Positions 1 through 8,360 of a DNA stretch of 64,000 bases are shown here, piece after piece. The DNA is from Planctomycetota bacterium (GTDB lineage Bacteria; Planctomycetota; UBA11346). The notes under the pieces are model-generated. The model ran no database searches. It was not told the origin of the DNA and saw only the letters and a list, made by a program, of their open reading frames with translations. The stretch lies in NCBI GenBank assembly GCA_028280785.1, contig JANQLF010000044.1:39187-103186 (forward strand), written 5' to 3'. Each line of letters starts with the position of its first letter. The first letter of the stretch is position 1. The position numbers were made by a program, and so were the translations under genes.

Positions 1-3000
1 CATTTGAGTCAGCATCATAAAATTTGGTTGTTTTATTTCCGAGCGGATCGGTGATAGTGATCTGGCGATCATAACCATCGTAAGCGTACGATATGACGTC
101 ACCTTGACCGGCTACTGTTGAATTATTACTGCTGTCAGAATCTGTATCATCAGCATCAACACGCTCAATAATATTTTCATTGCTGTCATAATTATACGTT
201 ACAGTTGATGCTGCAGTTCCAGCACCTCCTGGTCTATTGAAAGTAGTCGGATCACCAACTGCATAATTACCAGCAGTTGGTCGTACACTAGTACCTTTAA
301 TATCCTCAAAAACTAAATCACGTTCATCGTAAACTCGACTGTTTGCGTTCCCAGCCGGCAGAATGATCAGCACCCTATTTTCATTATTATCATAACGTAT
401 TTTTGTTATTAGGTTGGAACTACTATCTACCTCCACACGACCTTCAATTAAATTATCCAATCGGTCGTACAGATTGAGTGTATCGACATAGGCATCCCCC
501 CCACTGCTATCAGCAGACGATAAACCAGGTGTGGTATCGGTCGCCTGCGACGGCAGCGTGCCAAGGCCGGAGCCATCAACGTCTGAAGTATTTTGACGGT
601 CTTCGACCTGCGATAAAACCACGTTGTCGTTGTAGTCGAAGAATAAACGTGATTTATAAGCGAACGCGGTTAATTCCTGATCGCTGTCACTGTGGTTATA
701 CAGTGGGTCACTTGGTGATGCGGAGGCAGCACCGCTAATGTCGGCTGCACGTGTTGTGCGTACGCGCTGATTTAATTCATTCACAAAATAATCGGTGCGA
801 ATTCCACGTGGGTTGGTGAACGTAATGCGGTTACCGACATCATCGTAGGTCATTGAACCGGTAATTTCTGTTTCTGATGGATCAGTATTATTATTCGAGA
901 AGGTTGCTGATGATTTATCGTTGCCGTCTTGGTCGTAATAGCTGCGGGTGTCATCGACAACGTGTTCTTTCAGATAACCACCAGTGGTGGTGTCGAGTGT
1001 ACGACTATCAGCCGGTGTTGGTGTATCGGTACCATCACCATCAGGATCATCTTCTGGGAAATAATCGTAGGTATTAACGTTGCCTTCTGGGGTAATGACC
1101 TTCGTCAGCTGACCAAAGTCATTGTACTGGCGCATGGTGACGATGGTTTGCAGGCGATCGCCTGAAGTTGATTCGTTCGATCCCCCTGCTGAGTAACCGA
1201 GTGTTTCATCAATTAAGTCACCAGCGGTTTCAATATCATCTTCAAGCTCGTGTTGGTTCACATTTTCTGGGATGACCGGGCTGGCTTTAATGGTACGAAC
1301 GATGTTACCATTAATGACTGGATCAGTATTATTATCACCGTTTAAATCGCCAAGTGCTAAATTTGTTAAATTATCGCTTAAACGTGTGCGCAACTCTTGG
1401 ACACCTGCTTCAGTTTCCGGTAAATTTAATTCACGCAGTAACAGTACTTCAGTCGCTAGGACTTCCTCACCATCAACAATTTCTCCAGCCATGGCAGAGC
1501 CACTCGTTGCCGACCAATCATCGGCCATGGTGTCTGATTCCTGGTAGTCAAAGTATTCAACAGTCGCATAGCGCAGGTTTAATGTTTTGGTGGCGTCGTA
1601 CGGATCCGTCATCGTACGCGTGACGACTTCAGCAATTGGCGGAGTAAAATCGTTATCCGCGCTATTCGATCCACGTCCGGTTACATGTAAACATGGTCGG
1701 TTATAAATAGGTTCATATACTAAAACATTTTCAATGGTATCTTGATCTCCCCCTCTGCTACCATCTGGTGTGTAAATGGAGCGAATCATATTTCCGTTTT
1801 GAAATTTATCCGTGGAGTCTTCATTATAGAAATATTCGCGAGTACTTGATTCAGCGGTCGTCCACTTAGTTGTCAGATTATCGATGTTTACTTTGTTATT
1901 CGTTGTGAATTCCGTTGGTTCACCAGTGCGCAGACCATTGGTGTATTCCTCAACCTTCATGAGGTTTTTACCGCCACCATAAGTGTAATCGGTTTGATTA
2001 CTGGCACGATCAGTAGCATTAACTTTCAATGAGGCAAATTTATATAGTCGTGTTTCATCCTGGCTAACACCAGCAACGGTTTCTCTATTTGGCTTTAGAT
2101 CTGTATATGCATAGGTAATTTGACCACCAGCATCAACGCCATTATCATTTTCGCCTCCTATAGTGTAGCTAGTTACAAAACCAAAGAAATCATCGGTGTT
2201 GTCCACTTCGTAGCCAACTATTTGAGCCGCATCGCTATCTGATGGGTTTGACCCCACCGTTCCCTGTACTTCATTAGGGTGCCAAATATGGGTCATACTA
2301 TGCAGCAATCGATCCTGGTTTTCAGTGCTCAAATTAGACCACTCAGTATTGGTTAATCCTGGATGATGTGATTGCGTATAATATTGATAACGAGTTGTTT
2401 TTCCGTTTGTAAAATTGTTGCTGTTAGGTGTCCCTGAAACAGCCGGTGAACTCACGCGCACAAGGTTACTCTCACTATCATAATCAAACGTGACCGTTCT
2501 GTTGTTAGTTTGCCCAGAAAAATCTTCGGAAGAAGCGGTTCCATCAAAATCCATATCACCTTTAAAATCGATTACTTTTGCAAGGCGACCATGTTTTTCT
2601 GAAGCTGCATCAACCACAGTTAACGTTCGTCCGCTTGCTGACTGAGATGTCGCCGCGTAATATTGATAGCGAATTTCACGGCCCATGGAGTCGACAACAT
2701 AAGCAACTACCTTTTTCTCATCACCATTCGATGCGGTTCCATCAGGATCTATGGTTTCATAATGCACCGTTAATTCATTGTCGTTGCGATCTTTCAGGGA
2801 GATCAATCGCCCGTTAGCATTTGGTGTAGAACCATCGCTAAAATCATTATAGACACTAACTCTGCCATCGCTGGTTCTAATTTCAAAAGTGTTGTCATTT
2901 GTTAAGGTTAATTGTGAAAAGCTATTGGATGGGGTATTCCATGACCCAGTGCTGCTAAGAACAAATGCTCTTGCAGATCCACCTGAACGGACTTCTATAT

Positions 3001-6000
3001 AATTCGCCTCATTATCATCACCACTGCCGTCTTTCACTAAATAATCGTATGCATAACTAAAACGCCACTGTGTTCCAAAATCATTCACGTCCATCGCACT
3101 GATGTAATTATGGCTCCTATAGCTTCGGGCTAACTCAAAATGTACACCACGACCCGGAATAAACAAATCGGTTTCACTTAACTTTTTTTCTCCATCTGTG
3201 AGATCGACAGAATATCCACCGCTATCTGAGCCATCACTAGAATTACAGGTGTATTGTTTGCCCTCTTCTTTGCCATCAGTGTCTTCTTTAACTTTACCCT
3301 TAGTGCTGCACGGTGAGACCTCTTTGCAATCAGACAGATCTATTGAAGAAGGCACTTCAGAAGCCTTAAACCGTTTCACACCAACTGTCGTTGTGCAATA
3401 TAACTCTGCCCCGCAAGGATAAACGCTATAGGTAATCTCACCACTAGCATTACTTGCAGGTAAAGTGGGCGCTGGTATTTCTGATATATTTGCCTTATTA
3501 TCAATGACTAGATATTGGGTTGCCTCTAATTGAACATTCTCAACTGCAGGTGATAATGTAATAGTTTGTTGAACAGGGCGTTGATCCGCTAAATAAATAC
3601 AACGATAATCATAGGATGCTGCAACCGCTGTAGATTCATGGGCGGCGCGTTCAGTGCCAGAAATATGTGCGCGCAAACGCAGGTCATCTGCTGATGCACC
3701 GACTTCAGCAAAACGTACGGTTACAGATGCCTCATTCGGAGTGCCACCACTGGTGGTCACTGTAGCCGAATGATCAAAACCACTGTTGCCAAAATAAACA
3801 ACACTGGTACCGCCAGGAATTTGAATTTGACTTATTTCAACAGTTGTTGCTGTGGTGCCTGGTGCAGTAATAAATAATTCTTCACCAGTTCCCTTACTCA
3901 CACCATTTGGTGCCTGTGCTGCAGATTTCTTAAGGACGATAGATTGCCCATCGCCATCAGTTGTTAATTCCAAAGTGACTGCATCAGCGTCAGCAACACC
4001 ATTACTCGTGCCATCAACAATAGTTTTTGTGGTAGTTGAAATGGCTGTGCCGATTAGGCTTAAAATACTAGACGAGGCTTCTACCGTCGTGGTGTCGATG
4101 GTGACATTGCTGTCGACTTCCAATTTAACAACTTTGCCGTCACCAGTCAGCGTGGCCGTATCAACACCGATACCACCGGAGACGGTGTAGTAAGACGTGT
4201 TTTCTGCGGTAGTTTCATCCATCGCTTCAGAGAAACGCAAATACACGGTTTGCAAATCACTGCTGTCGCAGGTAGCAATATCGAATGTAGCAGTTTGACC
4301 AAAATCAATGTTATAGTTACGACCGGAATCTGTGCCATTATTCGTTGCGTCAATTTCATCACCATTACGCGCATCACAGTCAAGGAAATCAGCATACGCA
4401 ATGCTCTGAGTACCAGCTGCATCGACGTCTAACAACCAGGCAGCATAGGTATCGTTGCTGCGTAATGTTACCACATTTCCAGAGCTGCCATTCACGGTAA
4501 AATCATCGACGTTAACAATGCCGAACGATGCAAAGTCTACCGTCGCCGCTGATCCGATGGTTAGACTATCGGCAGCAAAACCAGATCCGAAATCAACGGT
4601 ACTCGAAGCGGCAATTTCAATATCGTTGGCTAATTGTGTGTCGGAAAATGCATGGTCAGTGCCACCATCAAAAATGAGTGTTGATGTACCGAAGTTAACG
4701 GTTGCGTCTTCATCACTGCTATCCCAGGTGCCGGTGATGTTTACGGTCGATGCATTTAATGTTAATGTCGCATCCTCACCAACAGTAGTGGTTCCTGTAA
4801 TGGTTAATTCATAGCTGTTGGTGCTGTCGGTATCCAGCGTGCCTGCAGTGATGCTTAAATTACCATCGATATCCAAATCCTCACTGGGCGTGACAGTCGT
4901 GCTGTCAGCGGCAATGGTCAGGTTGTTGAAGCTTTCACCGCCAGGATTGATGGTTTGTGTGCTGCTGCTGGCATTAAAGACAACCGTTGAGGTACCGGCA
5001 TTAAAGACATCTTGATTGGTCCAATTACCACCGACCTGTATTGTTGCACTTTCAGCGTTGAAGGTTTTTGCCGCAGTAGCGTCTGAATCGCGAATAACAA
5101 AACTACCGGTTACCGTTAATGTACCACTGCCCGCCCAAAAGGTGTTGCTATTCGTATCAACATGCGCACCAAATTGTACGGCTGCGCATGTTAAATTGTA
5201 ATCATCCATATCAAACGTTGATGAATTAGTAACGCTGAGCGTGCCGCAGGTAACATTACCGCCAAGAGAGACGGCCCCCTGTGTAATTCTAATTTCGGCA
5301 CCGTTATAATCATCGCCCGGAAAAGCCGTGGTCGTTGATGGACTAATTTCTAAACTGCCACCATTTTCATCCCAAACGGGACCGTTGTTGGTGAATGTAC
5401 CTGAAAGAATAAGTGTGTGGGTGCCGCCATCGGTTCTGATGGTCGATGTACTATCACCGGTCACAAAATTTTTAGCGTGAAAATCAGCGGTCATGGTTGT
5501 CGTTGTGCCATTTGTTAGGTTGACTGTTCCAATGACATTATTTGCGCTGTGATTGTTTGCGACATCACTGCTCCCAGTTAGCGTCAGCGTTCCCTGGTTT
5601 TTAACCCACATGTCACGCTTGCTGGCGATGGTGAAATCGCCACCGACACTCAGTGTATATCCGGTCGGTGTCCACGTATCTCCGCTCGTTGGATTACCAT
5701 TCAGATCGAAGGCGCCACTGACGGTCAGGTTTCGGGCCATGGTGATTTTTCCTGTGTAATCGCTCTGTACCGTCACACTGGCCACCGTACCGCCAAATGA
5801 GCTGTCGATGGTCGCATCACCATTGCTGGTCGATCCATCAAAGATCACGTTATCTGAGCTGCCTGGAACGGCATCTCCAGACCAGTTTGCAGCGGTAGAC
5901 CAGTTAGAGTCTCCGCCTCCATCATCCCATGTGATGTCTGCCGAATAGGCAGCAATGCTTACAGACACTAATATGAGAGTTGCTAAATAAGAAGAAATTA

Positions 6001-6010
6001 TTGAGCGCAT
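1..6010 (-). CDS. Giant secreted RHS/YD-repeat protein (RHS1), C-terminus truncated by the window edge
   Basis: Manual translation from ATG at 6010: MRSIISSYLATLILVSVSIAAYSADITWDDGGGDSNWSTAANW (signal peptide plus beta-strand-rich repeat region). Later 'DLFIPGRGVHFELARSYRSHNYISAMD' (DUF6531-like RHS start) and many YD repeats. The same frame is open at position 1 ('..TKFYDADSN'). Absent from the ORF track because there is no stop in the window. Confidence 0.9.
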   Translation of the reverse strand, partial: MRSIISSYLATLILVSVSIAAYSADITWDDGGGDSNWSTAANWSGDAVPGSSDNVIFDGSTSNGDATIDSSFGGTVASVTVQSDYTGKITMARNLTVSGAFDLNGNPTSGDTWTPTGYTLSVGGDFTIASKRDMWVKNQGTLTLTGSSDVANNHSANNVIGTVNLTNGTTTTMTADFHAKNFVTGDSTSTIRTDGGTHTLILSGTFTNNGPVWDENGGSLEISPSTTTAFPGDDYNGAEIRITQGAVSLGGNVTCGTLSVTNSSTFDMDDYNLTCAAVQFGAHVDTNSNTFWAGSGTLTVTGSFVIRDSDATAAKTFNAESATIQVGGNWTNQDVFNAGTSTVVFNASSSTQTINPGGESFNNLTIAADSTTVTPSEDLDIDGNLSITAGTLDTDSTNSYELTITGTTTVGEDATLTLNASTVNITGTWDSSDEDATVNFGTSTLIFDGGTDHAFSDTQLANDIEIAASSTVDFGSGFAADSLTIGSAATVDFASFGIVNVDDFTVNGSSGNVVTLRSNDTYAAWLLDVDAAGTQSIAYADFLDCDARNGDEIDATNNGTDSGRNYNIDFGQTATFDIATCDSSDLQTVYLRFSEAMDETTAENTSYYTVSGGIGVDTATLTGDGKVVKLEVDSNVTIDTTTVEASSSILSLIGTAISTTTKTIVDGTSNGVADADAVTLELTTDGDGQSIVLKKSAAQAPNGVSKGTGEELFITAPGTTATTVEISQIQIPGGTSVVYFGNSGFDHSATVTTSGGTPNEASVTVRFAEVGASADDLRLRAHISGTERAAHESTAVAASYDYRCIYLADQRPVQQTITLSPAVENVQLEATQYLVIDNKANISEIPAPTLPASNASGEITYSVYPCGAELYCTTTVGVKRFKASEVPSSIDLSDCKEVSPCSTKGKVKEDTDGKEEGKQYTCNSSDGSDSGGYSVDLTDGEKKLSETDLFIPGRGVHFELARSYRSHNYISAMDVNDFGTQWRFSYAYDYLVKDGSGDDNEANYIEVRSGGSARAFVLSSTGSWNTPSNSFSQLTLTNDNTFEIRTSDGRVSVYNDFSDGSTPNANGRLISLKDRNDNELTVHYETIDPDGTASNGDEKKVVAYVVDSMGREIRYQYYAATSQSASGRTLTVVDAASEKHGRLAKVIDFKGDMDFDGTASSEDFSGQTNNRTVTFDYDSESNLVRVSSPAVSGTPNSNNFTNGKTTRYQYYTQSHHPGLTNTEWSNLSTENQDRLLHSMTHIWHPNEVQGTVGSNPSDSDAAQIVGYEVDNTDDFFGFVTSYTIGGENDNGVDAGGQITYAYTDLKPNRETVAGVSQDETRLYKFASLKVNATDRASNQTDYTYGGGKNLMKVEEYTNGLRTGEPTEFTTNNKVNIDNLTTKWTTAESSTREYFYNEDSTDKFQNGNMIRSIYTPDGSRGGDQDTIENVLVYEPIYNRPCLHVTGRGSNSADNDFTPPIAEVVTRTMTDPYDATKTLNLRYATVEYFDYQESDTMADDWSATSGSAMAGEIVDGEEVLATEVLLLRELNLPETEAGVQELRTRLSDNLTNLALGDLNGDNNTDPVINGNIVRTIKASPVIPENVNQHELEDDIETAGDLIDETLGYSAGGSNESTSGDRLQTIVTMRQYNDFGQLTKVITPEGNVNTYDYFPEDDPDGDGTDTPTPADSRTLDTTTGGYLKEHVVDDTRSYYDQDGNDKSSATFSNNNTDPSETEITGSMTYDDVGNRITFTNPRGIRTDYFVNELNQRVRTTRAADISGAASASPSDPLYNHSDSDQELTAFAYKSRLFFDYNDNVVLSQVEDRQNTSDVDGSGLGTLPSQATDTTPGLSSADSSGGDAYVDTLNLYDRLDNLIEGRVEVDSSSNLITKIRYDNNENRVLIILPAGNANSRVYDERDLVFEDIKGTSVRPTAGNYAVGDPTTFNRPGGAGTAASTVTYNYDSNENIIERVDADDTDSDSSNNSTVAGQGDVISYAYDGYDRQITITDPLGNKTTKFYDADSN

Positions 6011-6140
6011 GGTCACTCCATTGCCACCTAAATGGCATGAGGATGGGAGAAGGAACTGCTCCTTATAGCTTAATATCAAGGTATGCAATAGTCGTATATA
6101 TGAAACATGTGTTATACTCTAGTAGGTTTAAAATACACAT

Positions 6141-6330
6141 GCAGTTCATGCAGCAAATCTTGCAGATAGAGCAGCATCTGCGTCTAGTTTTGTCCACATA
6201 TGTCCGCCTTTGTCCCTACTTAAATCATCTACTCACTTTAACTTATATACCTAAATAACTATAATAACCACATTTACAGATTTGCCTTGAAATCATTGAC
6301 ATCGAAGAGGTCACTGGTTCGAGCCCAGTC
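6141..6330. repeat. Block A of a duplicated ~190-bp end sequence (putative recombinase arm-type sites plus att core)
   Basis: gcagttcatgcagcaaatcttgcagatagagcag...cgtctagttttgtccaca.atgtcc....ttgtccct followed at exactly +145 bp by cttgaaatcattgacatcgaagagg[t]cactggttcgagcccagtc. Same layout as 25537..25726. Confidence 0.85.
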
Positions 6331-6340
6331 GTGGATACCA
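6297..6340 (+). pseudogene. 3' fragment of a tRNA gene (possibly tRNA-Val(GAC)) with T-arm, acceptor 3' strand and encoded CCA
   Basis: ACTGG-TTCGAGC-CCAGT (6313-6329) is a perfect 5-bp T-stem with canonical T-loop, then CGTGGAT-A-CCA (6330-6340). The preceding TTGACAT resembles an anticodon loop with GAC. No matching 5' acceptor strand (ATCCACG) within the ~80 bp upstream. Confidence 0.75.
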
Positions 6341-6370
6341 GATAAGTCTAGTGAACTAGACAGCTTAAAA

Positions 6371-6394
6371 GCGCCCTGTTTCAGGGCGCTTTTT
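6371..6394 (+). terminator. Rho-independent terminator downstream of the tRNA 3' fragment
   Basis: AAAA GCGCCCTG TTT CAGGGCGC TTTTT: perfect 8-bp GC-rich stem (extended by A/T pairs) followed by a T run. Confidence 0.85.
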
Positions 6395-6470
6395 CTTGCT
6401 CCCCACGGTGCTCCCCAAAATTGAGGGAAAAAGGAAAATTATACCTACAGCTGATAATTTTTTACCGCGC

Positions 6471-7640
6471 CCTGTGAAGTAATTCATGCCACATCTCTGT
6501 AGTAATAGTTCAACAAATTACCTAATCGTGACCTACACCGAATTGACCCTCTATTCTCAGCGGTTTCATATCGCACAGACTGATCAGGCATATTGCCTCC
6601 CAAACTCTGATGAGTTCGTTCTTTGTTATAATACTCGACGTGTTCTTGAAGTCGAATCCGAAGCCTATCTTCATCCAACGGAATATAATTCTGACAAGCC
6701 TCTCTTCGGACAGTACCAATAAATCGTTCCATGTACGCATTCAAATTCGGTGATTTCGGTGGCAGTAATTTGACCGTGATTCCGTATGATTCTAAAACAG
6801 CACGAAACTTACCGCGGAACATCGGATCTCTATCCATAATAACTGTCTGAGCATCAGAAAAGAATCCATCCTCATCACACTCGTTTCTTGCCAATTGTGC
6901 TGTCCAGTGACCATTCGCATGTGAACGAACACCTAACAACTTTACTTCTCTCGTAGAAATTTTCATAGCATAAAATGCATGGCATCTGAATGTGCGATTG
7001 TCGCCTGTAATCTCAAATGTAGCAAAATCTATCGCATATAAATGCGGCCAATGGTCTTTTAAGAATTTACTCCAAATATTCTTACAACTGCGCTCCTTTG
7101 CAGGAGGAATGCCATTACGCTTCAACACCAGGCTAACACCCCTGTCAGACAGGATAATTCCCAATAACTTTAAGCGGTGACTTATTGCATCCTCACCCCA
7201 GCTTGGATTAGCAATCGCCATTTTACATATTAGCTCTTCTTGCTTTGCGCTCATACGCTTGCGTCCACGGCTCTTAGCTGTGTACGTTCTGGCAATAAGT
7301 TTTCGATACCATCTGCGCAAAGAATCAATGGTGACTATATGTTCAGATAACTTCAATATTCTTCTATCTAATTCATGCGCCATAGCAGCCAGTCTTCGGC
7401 GCTCATCATTATGTAACTTTGGGCGTTTGTTTAGGAGTCTTTTCAGAATCTGTATTTCTAAATTCAACAGCTCTATCAGCTGATATAATTCCTGATTTAT
7501 CGCGCCAGCGCATGCTACCACCAACAGTGCATTTTCAGTATCTATGAGATCTTTAGACATTACGACATTGTAACAGATGTTAAATTCATGCAATATCATG
7601 TAAGTTGTTTGATTTTAGTGATTTGGAATTACTTCACAGG
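6471..7640 (-). mobile_element. Insertion sequence (IS481/rve-integrase-type), 1170 bp
   Basis: Perfect 15-bp terminal inverted repeats CCTGTGAAGTAATTC (6471-6485) and GAATTACTTCACAGG (7626-7640) bracketing a single DDE transposase ORF. Confidence 0.9.
6484..7599 (-). CDS. Transposase with integrase core (rve/DDE) domain
   Basis: 371 aa; 'HLYAIDFATFEI', 'VIMDRDPMFRGKFRAVLESYGITVKLLPPKSPNLNAYMERFIGTVRREACQ', 'YYNKERTHQSLGG' are typical rve-type transposase motifs. True start probably at the internal MSKDLID (about 7560). Confidence 0.92.
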   Translation of the reverse strand: MILHEFNICYNVVMSKDLIDTENALLVVACAGAINQELYQLIELLNLEIQILKRLLNKRPKLHNDERRRLAAMAHELDRRILKLSEHIVTIDSLRRWYRKLIARTYTAKSRGRKRMSAKQEELICKMAIANPSWGEDAISHRLKLLGIILSDRGVSLVLKRNGIPPAKERSCKNIWSKFLKDHWPHLYAIDFATFEITGDNRTFRCHAFYAMKISTREVKLLGVRSHANGHWTAQLARNECDEDGFFSDAQTVIMDRDPMFRGKFRAVLESYGITVKLLPPKSPNLNAYMERFIGTVRREACQNYIPLDEDRLRIRLQEHVEYYNKERTHQSLGGNMPDQSVRYETAENRGSIRCRSRLGNLLNYYYRDVA

Positions 7641-7682
7641 ACAGGATGTAACTTTAAGCAAAAATTAGTTGGCAGATTCGGC

Positions 7683-8093
7683 CTACCTTATATCTACAGA
7701 CACTTTATACGCATTTGCACTTTTAACATTTTTTGCCCCTTTAACATCATCATTTCTATGTGAAACATATACTTCATCTAATTCTTTTATTTTAGTTTTA
7801 TTCTTAGAAAAATTTACTGTTAATTTAACTTCTTCCCCGCTTTTGATTTTTTTGTTCGCGGTAGCTCCTGGTGAAGCCTTTCCAAAGAAAAAATTTACCC
7901 CTGATTTCCTTTTTCCGTAAATCTTCCATGAACCAAATTCATCAACCTCAATGTTGGACTTAGATAGATTTTTTACCTTAACCTCTGCTACAAAAACATC
8001 ATTTGATTTGTATATTTTTTCAATCGATATACTATAAGACGATGTTTCCGCCCAAATATTAGAGAAGAGTATTATTAGAATAAATGTACGCAT
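7683..8093 (-). CDS. Small secreted protein, candidate RHS2-associated immunity/accessory protein
   Basis: 136 aa with N-terminal signal MRTFILIILFSNIWAE; lies 2 bp downstream of the previous small ORF, which abuts the RHS2 stop. Confidence 0.55.
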   Translation of the reverse strand: MRTFILIILFSNIWAETSSYSISIEKIYKSNDVFVAEVKVKNLSKSNIEVDEFGSWKIYGKRKSGVNFFFGKASPGATANKKIKSGEEVKLTVNFSKNKTKIKELDEVYVSHRNDDVKGAKNVKSANAYKVSVDIR

Positions 8094-8095
8094 AA

Positions 8096-8353
8096 CTATA
8101 GAAAATACTCCTTGGCAACTATGAGCCCCTCGACATACTCCCTTGAAAATTCTTTACCGCTTGCATCTAGCTCATTGACAGACGGGATCTTCCTTTCTTT
8201 GATCCATTCTTTATACTGACCAACCTCATCATTCAATTGTATCATAACTTCCGAAATGTTATCTCTAGTAAGAAGTTTAGTCAAATGGGGATAAAACAAC
8301 AATCTTGTCGTTTTTCCCTCTTTGAAAAAATTAATTAGTCTAGTCGCATCCAT
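8096..8353 (-). CDS. Small acidic protein, candidate cognate immunity protein for RHS2
   Basis: Listed ORF begins at 8389, overlapping the RHS2 stop; the more likely start is the internal Met (MDATRLINFFKEGKTTRLL..., ~8353), 7 bp after the RHS2 stop. Position immediately 3' of an RHS toxin tip is typical of immunity genes. Confidence 0.6.
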   Translation of the reverse strand: MDATRLINFFKEGKTTRLLFYPHLTKLLTRDNISEVMIQLNDEVGQYKEWIKERKIPSVNELDASGKEFSREYVEGLIVAKEYFL

Positions 8354-8360
8354 ATCGGTA

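Noticed and set aside
478-5759. Many short + and - strand ORFs (60-119 aa) inside the first 6 kb
   Set aside because: All lie antisense or out of frame within the continuous RHS1 reading frame (complement(<1..6010)); low-complexity shadow ORFs.
6141-6215. Cys-rich mini-ORF on the minus strand of both blocks (VDKTRR(R/K)(C/F)CSICKICCMNC...)
   Set aside because: The two copies diverge completely after the shared DNA and have no good start signal; similarity looks like DNA-level conservation of the end block, not coding.
5980-6258. 92-aa + strand ORF spanning the RHS1 start and block A
   Set aside because: Covers the RHS1 start codon antisense and the repeat block; no recognisable protein motif and not equivalently open in block B.
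6346-6361. GTCTAGT-GA-ACTAGAC inverted repeat next to the tRNA fragment
   Set aside because: Only a 7-bp AT-containing stem with a 2-nt loop; could be chance or part of the terminator region. Not enough for a separate call.
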